Shown: piece after piece, positions 1 through 8,012 of the stretch | Layout of the letters: each line of letters starts with the position of its first letter | Numbering within the stretch: position 1 is the first letter of the stretch | NCBI GenBank assembly: GCA_963923455.1 | Contig: CAWULT010000050.1 | Location: 1 to 30,002 of the forward strand | Reading direction: 5' to 3' | Source: CAWULT01 sp963923455 | GTDB lineage: Bacteria; Acidobacteriota; Vicinamibacteria; Vicinamibacterales; UBA2999 | Length of the DNA: 30,002 bases | Made by a program: the position numbers and the translations under genes | Notes under the pieces: generated by a model | What the model was told of the DNA's origin: nothing | Databases searched by the model: none | The model's input: the letters and a program-made list of their open reading frames with translations, nothing else

Positions 1-266
1 GCCAGGTCCATCTGGAAGAATCGATCCTGGGCGTGGACGAAGCCGGTGGCGCGCGCGACGTCCTCACGGGTGGTCGCCCGGATGCTCGGGACGCCGAGTC
101 CGTCGCGCGCCACGGTCACCGGTGCGCTCAGCCCGTCCATCACGATGCGCCCGTCCAGGCTCGGCAGGCTGCCGTGCAGGCGCGCGCGGATCCACACCGC
201 GCCAGCGGTCCCCGCGACGATGGCGAACACGAGCAGGAGGACGGCCGCGCGGCGGACGCGGTGCAT
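1..266 (-). CDS. Penicillin acylase family protein, 5' fragment
   Basis: The reverse strand from an ATG at 266 gives 88 codons that run off the window. They begin with a basic stretch and a hydrophobic helix (about residues 7-24, RRAAVLLLVFAIVAG), a signal peptide or membrane anchor. This is followed by LPSLDGRIVMDGLSAPVTV, then RDGLGVPSIRA and GFVHAQDRFFQMDL near the end. The RDxxGVPxI and GFxHAQDRFFQMDL motifs are typical of the N-terminal (alpha-chain) part of penicillin amidase family hydrolases, periplasmic Ntn-hydrolases that cleave amides such as acyl-homoserine lactones or beta-lactam side chains. The catalytic serine lies in the part outside the window, so substrate and activity cannot be judged. 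An ATG at 276 opens a different, non-homologous frame and was not used. The gene diverges from the FAD oxidoreductase operon. Confidence 0.85.
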   Translation of the reverse strand, partial: MHRVRRAAVLLLVFAIVAGTAGAVWIRARLHGSLPSLDGRIVMDGLSAPVTVARDGLGVPSIRATTREDVARATGFVHAQDRFFQMDL

Positions 267-312
267 ATCCGTGCATCTTACGCCCGGCCCGCTGGCGGGG
301 GCACGGGCGGGA

Positions 313-342
313 TTCACGAGCGAAAGCGAAGTGGTAGAGAAT
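313..342 (+). promoter_or_regulatory. Possible promoter of the FAD oxidoreductase-bsh operon
   Basis: TTCACG at 313-318 could act as a -35 element, with GAGAAT (337-342, 18-nt spacer) or TAGAGA (335-340, 16-nt spacer) as the -10. This is the most AT-rich patch in the 90-bp divergent gap. The match is weak and rests only on position and spacing. Confidence 0.25.
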
Positions 343-356
343 GCATCCTGATCGGC

Positions 357-1574
357 ATGCAGACCCGCTATGGCCTCTCGCCCTGGATCGCCGCGTTCCC
401 GGCCTCCAGGCGCCCGAATCACCCCAAGCTGCGCGGTGAGCACGACGTGCCCGTCGCCATCATCGGCGGCGGACTGACCGGGTGCGCCACGGCGGTGGCG
501 CTGGCCGCCGCGGGCGTCCGCGCCGTCGTGATCGAGGCGGACCGGATTGGGCTGGGCACGTCGGGCCGGAGCCCGGGGCTGCTGCTCGCCGAACCCGGGC
601 CCCTGTTCAGGGACGTGGCGGCCGCCCACGGGCTGCGCTCCGCCAGGCGAATCTTCGAGGCGTGGCGGCGCGCGTCCCTCGACGCGGCGGCCCAGCTGCG
701 CCGTCTGTCGATTGCCTGCAACCTGGAGCCGCGCGACAGCCTGCTGGTCGTGCCGCGCGACGAGGAGAAGGCGCTGCTGCGCGAGTACGACGCGCGCGAG
801 GCGGCCGGAATGCCCGTCGCGTGGCTGACTCGGCGGCAGGTCACCGCGGCGGCGCCGATCGACGTGCCGGCGGCCATGCGCGTGCGCGACGCGTTCGCGT
901 TCGATCCCTACCGCGCGTGCGTGGGGCTGGCGGCGGCAGCGGTCGCGCGTGGCGTGCGGGTGTTCGAGCGCACCCGCGTGACGCGCGTGCGCGCCGCCAG
1001 GAAGCAGGTCGAGGTGGTGGTCGAGGGTGGCCTCGTCCGGGCCGGCACCGTGATCGTCGCCACCGGCACACCCACCGCGGAGTTCCGTCCGCTGAAACGG
1101 CACTTCAAGAGCCGCGAGACCTACCTGGCGCTGTCGGAGCCGATGCCGGCCGCGATGCGCAAGCAGGTGGGCGCGCGCCAGTACTCGGTGTCGAGCACGC
1201 AGGGCGAGGGCCGGCGGGTGCTCTGGACCCACGACGGCCGGCTGCTCGCCGTTGGCGGCGAGCAGGACGAGACGCCGCTGCGCCGCCGTCCCGACGTGCT
1301 GGTGCAGCGCACCGGCCAGCTGATGTACGAGACGCTGACGATGTACCCGGCCATCTCCGGCCTGCGTCCCGAGTTCGGCTGGGAGGCGTCGTACGGCGCC
1401 ACGGCCGACGGCCTCGTGTACATCGGTCCACACCGCAACTACCCGCGCCACCTGTTCGCGCTCGGCGGCGCGGCCGAGTCGATGACGGGCGCCTTCCTGG
1501 CGGCCCGCGTGCTGACCCGCGCGGTACAGGGGGCCGAGCAGAAGGCGGACCAGGTGTTCGGATGGACCCGATGA
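357..1574 (+). CDS. FAD-dependent oxidoreductase (DAO family)
   Basis: A 405-residue flavoprotein of the D-amino-acid oxidase/glycine oxidase fold (PF01266). The ADP-binding beta-alpha-beta motif is VPVAIIGGGLTGCATAVAL, starting about residue 28, followed by an acidic strand end (VVIEADRIG). The C-terminal FAD-contacting segment reads HLFALGGAAESMTGAFLAAR. The ATG at 357 puts the dinucleotide fold at the usual distance from the N-terminus and gives the opening YGLSPWIAAFP, which I recall from related acidobacterial proteins. The reading frame stays open upstream to about 33, but that part does not look like protein and overlaps the divergent gene. No clear Shine-Dalgarno is present. The stop overlaps the bshB1 start as ATGA, so the two genes are translationally coupled. 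The substrate is unknown. It is not the pyridine-nucleotide disulfide reductase type expected for bacillithiol disulfide reductase. Confidence 0.85.
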   Translation: MQTRYGLSPWIAAFPASRRPNHPKLRGEHDVPVAIIGGGLTGCATAVALAAAGVRAVVIEADRIGLGTSGRSPGLLLAEPGPLFRDVAAAHGLRSARRIFEAWRRASLDAAAQLRRLSIACNLEPRDSLLVVPRDEEKALLREYDAREAAGMPVAWLTRRQVTAAAPIDVPAAMRVRDAFAFDPYRACVGLAAAAVARGVRVFERTRVTRVRAARKQVEVVVEGGLVRAGTVIVATGTPTAEFRPLKRHFKSRETYLALSEPMPAAMRKQVGARQYSVSSTQGEGRRVLWTHDGRLLAVGGEQDETPLRRRPDVLVQRTGQLMYETLTMYPAISGLRPEFGWEASYGATADGLVYIGPHRNYPRHLFALGGAAESMTGAFLAARVLTRAVQGAEQKADQVFGWTR

Positions 1575-2299
1575 GCCCGGCCGGCGTGGCGCCGGTCGAC
1601 CTGCTGGTGTTCGGCCCGCACCCCGACGACATCGAGATCGGCATGGCCGGCACGGTCGCCAAGCACGCGTCGCTCGGCCACCGGGTGGGACTGTGCGACC
1701 TGACCGCCGGGGAGATGGGCAGCAACGGCACCGTTGAGGAGCGCCTGGCCGAGGCGCAGGCGGCGACGGCGGTGCTGGGGGCCGACTGGCGGATCAACCT
1801 GCGGCTGCCCGATCGCGCGGTGGGCACGAGCCGCGACCACCTGATGGCCGTGGCGGCGCTGATCCGGCGCGCGCGGCCGCGGACGGTGGCGCTGCCGTAC
1901 TGGGCGGACCGCCATCCCGATCACGTCGCGTCGAGCGAGCTGCTGACGGAGGCGGTCTTCAGCGCGGGGCTGCGCCGGTTTCCGGCCGAGGGCGAGGCCT
2001 GGCGGCCCGAGTGGGCCTGCTACTACTTCATCAACGATCACGCGGCGCCGTCGTTCGTCGTCGACGTCAGCGACCACTACGACGTGAAGCGCCGGGCGCT
2101 GGCCTGTCACGTGTCGCAGTTCACGCCCACGCACGACGGCGCGGTCGCGACCCGGCTGACCTCGGTCCGATTCCAGCAGCTCATCGAGAGCCGCGACGCG
2201 CAGTTCGGCGCGCAGGTCGGCGTGGCGTTCGCCGAGGGCTTCGTCGTGCGGCAGACGCTCGAGCGCCCGCACCTGCTTCGGGACCAGGGACTCAGATGA
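1571..2299 (+). CDS. bshB1: Bacillithiol biosynthesis deacetylase BshB1
   Basis: A 242-residue LmbE/PIG-L family zinc deacetylase. In bacillithiol synthesis it removes the acetyl group from GlcNAc-malate to give GlcN-malate in the cytosol. The first metal motif is GPHPDDIEIG (H17, D20) and the second is RHPDH (H115, H118). The segment LTAGEMGSNGTVEERLAEA is characteristic of the BshB1 subgroup, and the length fits. ATG 1571 overlaps the upstream stop as ATGA. An ATG at 1562 would add three residues and is possible. The bshA start overlaps this gene's stop as ATGA, and that neighbour supports BshB1 over a generic PIG-L deacetylase. Confidence 0.92.
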   Translation: MSPAGVAPVDLLVFGPHPDDIEIGMAGTVAKHASLGHRVGLCDLTAGEMGSNGTVEERLAEAQAATAVLGADWRINLRLPDRAVGTSRDHLMAVAALIRRARPRTVALPYWADRHPDHVASSELLTEAVFSAGLRRFPAEGEAWRPEWACYYFINDHAAPSFVVDVSDHYDVKRRALACHVSQFTPTHDGAVATRLTSVRFQQLIESRDAQFGAQVGVAFAEGFVVRQTLERPHLLRDQGLR

Positions 2300-3444
2300 A
2301 CATCGGGATCGTCTGCTACGCCTCGGTGGGCGGCAGCGGCATCGTTGCGACCGAGCTCGGCAAGGCCCTCGCGCACCGCGGGCACCACGTCCACTTCATC
2401 AGCACCGAAACCCCGTTCCGGCTGGGCGAGTTCCAGGCGGGGCTGACGTTCCACCAGGTGCTCACGCCGACCTACCCGTTGTTTCGCGAGCCGCAGTACC
2501 TGCTGTCGCTGGCGAACAAGATCGTCGAGGTGGCCCGTGAGTTCCGCCTCGACGTGATTCACGCCCATTACGCGGTGCCCCACGCGACGGCCGCCTTCCT
2601 GGCCAAGCAGGTGCTGGCGTCGACGCGAGGGGGCTCGGCGCCTGGCGTCGTCACGACGCTCCATGGCACCGACATCACCCTCGTCGGCAACGATCCGTCC
2701 TATTCGGAGATCGTGGCGTTCTCGATCGAGCAGTCGGACTCGGTGACGGCCGTCTCCGAGAGCCTGCGCGTGGCGACCGCATCCGAGCTCGGCATCCGCC
2801 GGCCGATCGAAGTGATTCCGAACTTCCTCGACTGTTCGATCCACCGCCGGCTCGACGTCGCCGATCTGCGGGCGCGCTTCACCGGGGGTGATCCCGCTAC
2901 GCAGATCGTCGTCCACGTCTCGAACTTCAGGCCCGTCAAGCGGGTCGACGCGGTGATGGCGGTGTTCGACCGCATCCGCGCCCGCGTGCCGGCGCGTCTG
3001 CTGCTCGTCGGCGACGGGCCGGAGCTGGCGGGCGCGCTGCGGCAGGCGCGCGAGGCCGGCATCTCGCACCTGATCCACGCCGTCGGCGCGCAGGAGGAGG
3101 TGCTGCCGTTGCTGTCGATCAGCGACGTGTTCCTGCTGCCGTCGGCGCAGGAGAGCTTCGGCCTGGCGGCGCTCGAGGCGATGGCGTGCGAAGTGCCCGT
3201 GATCGCCTCGCGCGTCGGGGGGCTGCCCGAGGTGATCGAGCACGGCGTCAGCGGGTTCCTGCACGCACCGGACGCGCTCGACGACATGGCCGTGAGCGCG
3301 GTCGCGTTGCTGCGTGACCCGGCGCGGCGCCGCGAGGTCGGCCGGGCCGCGGCCGCGCGGGTCCGTGATCGCTTCTGTGCCGAGAAGATCGTGCCGTTGT
3401 ACGAGGACTGCTACCGGCGGCTCGTCGAGCCCGCACGGCCGTGA
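2296..3444 (+). CDS. bshA: N-acetyl-alpha-D-glucosaminyl L-malate synthase BshA
   Basis: A 382-residue GT4-type, GT-B fold glycosyltransferase that joins UDP-GlcNAc to L-malate, the first step of bacillithiol synthesis. The N-terminus MNIGIVCYASVGGSGIVATE, then VTTLHGTDITLVGNDPSY, FSIEQSDSVTAVSESL and HVSNFRPVKRVDAV, follow the Bacillus BshA sequence closely, as I recall it. The donor-site EX7E motif is ESFGLAALE. The gene overlaps bshB1 as ATGA and ends 19 bp before the convergent VOC gene, with no evident terminator. BshC, the cysteine-adding enzyme, is not in this window, so the pathway is incomplete here. Confidence 0.95.
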   Translation: MNIGIVCYASVGGSGIVATELGKALAHRGHHVHFISTETPFRLGEFQAGLTFHQVLTPTYPLFREPQYLLSLANKIVEVAREFRLDVIHAHYAVPHATAAFLAKQVLASTRGGSAPGVVTTLHGTDITLVGNDPSYSEIVAFSIEQSDSVTAVSESLRVATASELGIRRPIEVIPNFLDCSIHRRLDVADLRARFTGGDPATQIVVHVSNFRPVKRVDAVMAVFDRIRARVPARLLLVGDGPELAGALRQAREAGISHLIHAVGAQEEVLPLLSISDVFLLPSAQESFGLAALEAMACEVPVIASRVGGLPEVIEHGVSGFLHAPDALDDMAVSAVALLRDPARRREVGRAAAARVRDRFCAEKIVPLYEDCYRRLVEPARP

Positions 3445-3463
3445 CGTCGGATGGCCGGGCGCG

Positions 3464-4048
3464 TCACCCGGGCGGCGAGAACGGCACGAGCTTCTTGAAG
3501 GTCGCCAGTACCCAACGGTAGCCGTCGGGATCGGTCATCACCGCCGCGCGGTCGCCCCAGGGTTTGTCTTCCGCGTCGGCCACCGCCGCGCCGGCGTCCC
3601 GGGCCGCGGCGCTGGCGCGGTCGACGTCGTCGACGTACGCGTAGAGCGCCGGCGCGCCGCCGGCCGGCGCCGTCTCGTCGCCCTTGCCGACCAGCATGAT
3701 CACCGTGTCGCCCCGGCGCACCTCTGCGTAGCGGAGCTGGCCGGAGGGATCGGCGAGCACGACCCCGCGGCTGAAGCCGATGGCGCGCTCGAGGAACTCG
3801 ACCGAGGCGCGCACGTTGGCGACGGCGAGGAAGGTGTTGACGGCCTGCATGCCCGGCGCGGTGCCGGACGCGGCGTTGGCCGCGCGCCGCGCCGTCGCCG
3901 GAACGCTCGCGCGGGCCGGCTGCGTGGCGCGGGCCTGGCGTGCGACGCGTGCCGGCCGTGTCGCCCCGGTGGGACGCGGTGTGACGGCCTTCGTGCGGCG
4001 GCGCGGGCGCGCCGGCCGCGTGGACTTGGGTGTGCGTCGCGTGGCCAT
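3464..4048 (-). CDS. VOC-fold (glyoxalase-like) protein with a basic Ala/Pro/Arg N-terminal tail
   Basis: A 194-residue protein from ATG 4048. Residues 1 to about 70 are low-complexity and strongly basic (ATRRTPKSTRPARPRRRTK and onward), like histone H1-type or DNA-binding tails. Residues about 75-194 form one vicinal-oxygen-chelate module: VNTFLAVANVRASVEFLERAIGF, then YAEVRRGDTVIMLV, and ending VMTDPDGYRWVLATFKK. The usual glyoxalase metal ligands are not obvious (no early His, no Glu after the DPDGYRW turn), so lactoylglutathione lyase activity should not be assumed. The frame is open upstream to 4129, but that extension is Pro/Arg-rich with no better start. It converges with bshA. VOC enzymes include bacillithiol-dependent ones (FosB), but the opposite orientation gives no operon link. 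Confidence 0.75.
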   Translation of the reverse strand: MATRRTPKSTRPARPRRRTKAVTPRPTGATRPARVARQARATQPARASVPATARRAANAASGTAPGMQAVNTFLAVANVRASVEFLERAIGFSRGVVLADPSGQLRYAEVRRGDTVIMLVGKGDETAPAGGAPALYAYVDDVDRASAAARDAGAAVADAEDKPWGDRAAVMTDPDGYRWVLATFKKLVPFSPPG

Positions 4049-4278
4049 GATCGAATCGGCCACAAGGATACCGCGGGCAACGGCGCGCAGGTGGGGGCGC
4101 GGCCCGCGCACGGGGCCGCGCCGGGGCACGGAATGATCGACGCCGGCCGCGAGGAAGGGCGTATGATCGGCCTTCGTTCCCCGCGGCCCGGACGGGTCGC
4201 CCGGCGCGGGCAGACCGCGCGTCGGCGGACGGCCGGCCAGGTGGCCGGCGGCCGCGGCGCCGTGACGAGTGGAGTGCG

Positions 4279-5739
4279 ATGGCGCGAACGCAACTGCATC
4301 TGGAGCACGTGCTCCGCCGGGCAGGATTCGGGGCGAGCGCGGAGGAACTCGGGCGTCTCGGCAGCCTGTCGATGTCCGGCGTCGTCTCGCACGTGCTGAA
4401 CTACGACGACGAGCCCGACGACGTCGACGGGCGGATCGGGTCTGCCGACTTCGTCGGCGTGACCGCCAGGGGCACCGGCGGCTTCACGCCTGCCCTCAAC
4501 ATCGAGGACGCCCGCCAGCGCTGGCTGTTTCGGATGGTGCACACGCGGCGCCCGCTCCAGGAGAAGATGGCGCTCTTCTGGCACAATCACTTCGCCACCG
4601 CGTACAGCAAGTTGAACGGCATCGTCGGCAGCGCGATGGCGACGAAGATGCTGGCCCTCAAGCCCGGCGAACTGCCCGGTCCGCAAGGGCAGCTCGAGCT
4701 GTTCCGCGCCCGTGGCATGGGCAGCTTCCGCGACCTGCTGATCGAGGTGGCGCGCGACCCCGCGATGCTGTACTGGCTGGACGGGCGCACCAACACGCGG
4801 CAGCGCCCCCAGGAGAACTTCGGCCGCGAGATCATGGAACTGTTCACGTTCGGGCTCGGCAACTACACCGAGCAGGACGTCTACGCGGCGGCCCGGGTGT
4901 TCACCGGCTGGAACGCGCGGTTCCAGAACAACGGATCGGATGCGGCCAACTACTACGAGTTCCAGTACGTCCCGGCCAACCACGACACCACTGAGAAGAT
5001 CTTCACCTTCCCGATCTACCGCAACGGGTCGACGACGATTCCCGCGCGCGCGGCGGCCGACGGCATGCAGGACGGCATCGACCTGATCACCGCGCTGGCC
5101 ACGCATCCGCACACGGCGGAGCGGCTGGCCCGCCGGATCTGGGCCTACTTCGTCAGCGAGGTCCGCGAGCCCGATCCGGACTTCGTCCGGGCGGCGGCCG
5201 GCATCTACCTGAGCACGGGCACCAGCATCCGCGCGCTCGTGCAGTTCACGCTGCAGTCGACGTGGTTCCAGAGCCCGGCCAACTGGCACTCCCGCTACGC
5301 GTGGCCCGTGGAGTACGTGGTGCGGGCGATCAAGGAGGTGGGCTGGGTCGGCTATTCGGTGGATGCCGTCCGGGCGCCGCTCACGGCGATGGGGCAGACG
5401 TTGTTCGAGCCGCCCGACGTCAACGGGTGGGAGCTCGGCAAGGGCTGGTTCTCCACCGGCGCCATGCTGGCACGCATGAACTTCGCGTCGGCGATCGCCG
5501 CCAACCAGCGCTTCAACCTGGCCTCGGCGGCGGCCGGTGCCCGTGACAATCCCGAGCAGTTCGCCGACTTCGTGTTCGATCGGCTGTCGCCCGCGCCGTT
5601 CGACCGCGACTCGCGCGACGCGCTCGTCGCGTACCTGACGACCGGGGGCGCCTGGACCGGAGCCGACGCGCAGCTGCGCTCGAAGGGCGCCGGCCTCGTG
5701 CGGCTCGTCGTCGGCTCGGGCGAGTACCAACTGGTGTAG
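4279..5739 (+). CDS. DUF1800 family protein
   Basis: A 486-residue protein of the DUF1800 family (PF08811). Visible family landmarks are HVLRRAGFGAS at residues 9-19, MALFWHNHFAT about residue 97, ENFGREIMELFTFGLGNYTEQDV about residue 180, AARVFTGW, and LFEPPDVNGWELGKGWFSTG near residue 375. The family function is not established; members are nearly always followed by a DUF1501 gene, as here (17-bp gap), and the pair is thought to act at the cell surface or periplasm. No signal peptide is seen at this start. GGAG at 4271-4274 gives a Shine-Dalgarno only 4 nt from the ATG. The 230-bp region before the gene contains GC-rich inverted stretches but no promoter I can support. Confidence 0.9.
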   Translation: MARTQLHLEHVLRRAGFGASAEELGRLGSLSMSGVVSHVLNYDDEPDDVDGRIGSADFVGVTARGTGGFTPALNIEDARQRWLFRMVHTRRPLQEKMALFWHNHFATAYSKLNGIVGSAMATKMLALKPGELPGPQGQLELFRARGMGSFRDLLIEVARDPAMLYWLDGRTNTRQRPQENFGREIMELFTFGLGNYTEQDVYAAARVFTGWNARFQNNGSDAANYYEFQYVPANHDTTEKIFTFPIYRNGSTTIPARAAADGMQDGIDLITALATHPHTAERLARRIWAYFVSEVREPDPDFVRAAAGIYLSTGTSIRALVQFTLQSTWFQSPANWHSRYAWPVEYVVRAIKEVGWVGYSVDAVRAPLTAMGQTLFEPPDVNGWELGKGWFSTGAMLARMNFASAIAANQRFNLASAAAGARDNPEQFADFVFDRLSPAPFDRDSRDALVAYLTTGGAWTGADAQLRSKGAGLVRLVVGSGEYQLV

Positions 5740-5756
5740 CGGAGGAGCGCACAACC

Positions 5757-7010
5757 ATGGCCATCACCCGTCGTGCCTTCATCCGTGGCGGCGTCTCGGC
5801 GTTCACCGTCGGCTTCGCGGCCCCTGCGTTCCTGACCGACATCGCGCGGGCGCAGGGCCGCGCGCGCAACCTCGTCGTGGTCTACCTCAGCGGCGGCAAC
5901 GACTCGCTCAGCACGGTCGTGCCCTACCAGGACCCCTTCTATTACAGCCGGCGCCCGAACATCGGCATCCAGCCAGGGCAGTTGCTGCAGGTCGGCACCG
6001 ACGCGGCCGGCCGCGCGCTGGGCCTGCACCCGCGGCTCACCGGCCTGCGGTCGATCTTCGACGCCGGCCGGCTGGCAATCGTGCAGCGCACGGGCTACCC
6101 CAACTCGAGCCGGTCGCACTTTCAGGGGCTGGACATCTGGGGCACCGCGAGCCCGTCGCTGTCGACGTTCGAGGGCTGGCTCGGCCGCTATCTCGAGACC
6201 GTGCCGCCCGATCCGCTGGTGGGGTGGGCCGCCACGCAGGAACTGCCGCGCGCTCTCGCGTCGCGGGACGTCAGCGTGCCGGCCATCCCGAGTGCAGCGG
6301 CCTACGCGTTCAACAGCCCGAACACCGGCGCCGAGGCGCTGGCCGAGCGGGCCGTCGCGACGGCGCTGGCCGCCAACCTGCCCGACGACCGCCCGCACCT
6401 GTCGTTCGTCAACCGGAGCACGCAGGCCGCGTTCGCGACCCTCGACCGGGTGGCGTCGGTCGTCAGCTACGCGGGCAGCGTCACGTACCCGAACAACGGC
6501 TTCGCGCAGGCGCTGCGCACCGTGGCTGGCGCGCTCGTGCGGGGCACCGGCACGCGCGTGTTCTGGGTGCAGACCGGCGGCTACGACACGCACTCGGGGC
6601 AGGGCAACAACGGCGCCGGCGCCTACGCCACGCTGATGTCGACGCTCGGCGACGGGCTCACCGCCTTCTACGACGACCTGCGCAACCAGGGCCTGCTGAA
6701 CGACACGCTCGTGCTGCAGTTTTCCGAGTTCGGCCGCCGCATCAGCGAGAACGGCAGCCAGGGCACCGACCATGGCGCGGCGGCCGTCATGATGGCGATG
6801 GGGGGCGGGGTGCGCGGCGGCATCTACGGCACGGCGCCGTCGCTCGACCCGAGCGCTGCGAACCCGACGCTCGAGAACAGCGGCGGCGACGTGCGATTCG
6901 AAACCGACTTCCGCTCCGTCTACGCGCGCGTGCTGGACACCTGGCTGGGCGCGAACTCGCAGGCCATCCTGGGCGGTGATTTCAGGGCCGGGGCGCCCGC
7001 AATCGTCTGA
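5757..7010 (+). CDS. DUF1501 family protein, Tat-exported
   Basis: A 417-residue DUF1501 protein (PF07394), an alkaline-phosphatase/sulfatase-superfamily relative of uncertain activity. The N-terminus ITRRAFIRGG followed by a mildly hydrophobic stretch and ARAQG is a twin-arginine signal peptide, with probable cleavage after residue 32 or 33. Family landmarks are LVVVYLSGGNDSLSTVVPY, SHFQGLDIW, TGGYDTHSGQ, FSEFGRR and GTDHGAA, and the C-terminus ends in the usual LGGDF segment. GGAGG near 5742 is a good Shine-Dalgarno. It forms a two-gene unit with the DUF1800 gene. Tat export implies folding, possibly with a cofactor, before transport. It ends 7 bp from the convergent epimerase gene. Confidence 0.92.
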   Translation: MAITRRAFIRGGVSAFTVGFAAPAFLTDIARAQGRARNLVVVYLSGGNDSLSTVVPYQDPFYYSRRPNIGIQPGQLLQVGTDAAGRALGLHPRLTGLRSIFDAGRLAIVQRTGYPNSSRSHFQGLDIWGTASPSLSTFEGWLGRYLETVPPDPLVGWAATQELPRALASRDVSVPAIPSAAAYAFNSPNTGAEALAERAVATALAANLPDDRPHLSFVNRSTQAAFATLDRVASVVSYAGSVTYPNNGFAQALRTVAGALVRGTGTRVFWVQTGGYDTHSGQGNNGAGAYATLMSTLGDGLTAFYDDLRNQGLLNDTLVLQFSEFGRRISENGSQGTDHGAAAVMMAMGGGVRGGIYGTAPSLDPSAANPTLENSGGDVRFETDFRSVYARVLDTWLGANSQAILGGDFRAGAPAIV

Positions 7011-7017
7011 CGCGGGG

Positions 7018-7914
7018 TCAACGCGGGCCGGGCGCGTAGATCGCGCGCAGCGCGTCGTCGACCCGCGTGTGGGTGAAGCGGAAGCCGCCGTCGAGCGCGA
7101 CGCGCGGCAGCACCCGCTGGCCACCGAGAATCAAGGCATCGGCCATCTCGCCGAGCACGATCCGCAACGCGAACGCGGGGGCTGGCAACCACGACGGGCG
7201 GTGGAGGGCCTGGCCGAGCGCGCGCGCGAAGGCGCGGTTGGTCACCGGCTCCGGCGCCGTCGCGTTGAGCGGGCCCGAGACCGGCGCCGTCAAGGCCCAC
7301 ACGGCCATCCCGACCCAGTCCGCCTCGTGAATCCAGGACATGTACTGCTGCCCCGAGCCCGCCGGGCCGCCGCTGAACAGCCGGAACGGCAGCGCGAGTG
7401 GTGGCAACGCTCCGCCCTGCTTCGACAACACGATGCCGGTCCGCAGCAGGATCACGCGCGCGCGGTCGCCCGCAGTGCGCGCCTCGTCCTCCCAGGCGCG
7501 GCAGACGCCGGCGAGAAAATCCGTTCCCGCCGGTGATCCCTCGTCGAGCGGCGTGTCGTCGGTGCAGCCGTAGTAGCCGATGGCCGAACTGCTCAGGAAC
7601 GTCACGGGGCGTCCGGTGGCGCGGATGGCCGAGGCCAGCCGGCGCGTGGTGTCGACGCGGCTCGACAGGATCTCCGCCTTGCGTCGGGCCGTCCAGCGCC
7701 CGCCGGCGATCGACGAGCCCGCGAGGTTCACGACGGCGTCGGCCTGCTCGATCGCCTGGTTCGCCTCGGGGGACGCCTCCCGGGCAGACCAGCGGGCCTC
7801 GCCCGGCCCGGCCGCGCCGCGCGTCAGCACCGTCACCTGATGCGCCTGGGCCCGCAGCGCTGCCGTCAGCGCCGAACCGAGCAAGCCGGTTCCTCCTGCA
7901 ATCACGATCCGCAC
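7018..7914 (-). CDS. TIGR01777 family SDR epimerase
   Basis: A 298-residue extended short-chain dehydrogenase of the TIGR01777 (YfcH-like) subfamily. The NAD(P)-binding motif is IVIAGGTGLLGSALT at residues 3-17. It is followed by VNLAGSSIAGGRWTARRKAEI, SSAIGYYG (Tyr of the active-site region), and the C-terminal domain with YMSWIHEADWVGM, LNATAPEPVTNRAFA and a DUF1731-like end (LGGQRVLPRVAL). The true substrate of this subfamily is mostly unknown. The start is GTG at 7914, which puts the glycine motif at the N-terminus; there is no strong Shine-Dalgarno. It diverges from the tetR gene across about 90 bp. Confidence 0.9.
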   Translation of the reverse strand: MRIVIAGGTGLLGSALTAALRAQAHQVTVLTRGAAGPGEARWSAREASPEANQAIEQADAVVNLAGSSIAGGRWTARRKAEILSSRVDTTRRLASAIRATGRPVTFLSSSAIGYYGCTDDTPLDEGSPAGTDFLAGVCRAWEDEARTAGDRARVILLRTGIVLSKQGGALPPLALPFRLFSGGPAGSGQQYMSWIHEADWVGMAVWALTAPVSGPLNATAPEPVTNRAFARALGQALHRPSWLPAPAFALRIVLGEMADALILGGQRVLPRVALDGGFRFTHTRVDDALRAIYAPGPR

Positions 7915-7965
7915 GGACCTATTAGACGCCAGAACCGCAAGCCTCTGCCCGCCTGGGCGGTGAAC

Positions 7966-7995
7966 TTGACGCCAACTGCCGAAATCATGTAATTA
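7966..7995 (+). promoter_or_regulatory. Putative promoter of the tetR-efflux operon
   Basis: TTGACG at 7966-7971 and TAATTA at 7990-7995 lie 18 nt apart. The -10 ends 9 nt before the TTG start of tetR, so the transcript would begin within a few bases of the start codon. That would explain the missing Shine-Dalgarno. The same geometry is seen at the his leader and the lipoprotein gene. Confidence 0.5.
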
Positions 7996-8012
7996 ACTAA
8001 CAGGTTGGTTAA
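7993..8012. promoter_or_regulatory. TetR-type operator dyad
   Basis: TTAACTAACAGGTTGGTTAA is an imperfect inverted repeat with 9-bp arms (8 of 9 complementary) around a 2-bp centre. It overlaps the putative -10 element and the TTG start of the adjacent TetR gene, so a bound dimer would block initiation. This is the expected place and size for an autoregulatory TetR-family operator. No second copy was seen in the short gap before the HlyD gene. Confidence 0.6.

Noticed and set aside
482..1570. Upstream open extension of the bshB1 frame, which would give a 605-residue fusion
   Set aside because: The extension lies wholly inside the FAD oxidoreductase gene and has low-complexity Arg/Gly/Ala composition. 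The ATGA-overlapping start fits the family length.
3700..5754. A 684-codon open frame on the minus strand across the VOC and DUF1800 genes
   Set aside because: Its translation is Arg/Pro/His-rich with no domain, and it is antisense to two convincing genes. It is a GC-rich shadow frame.
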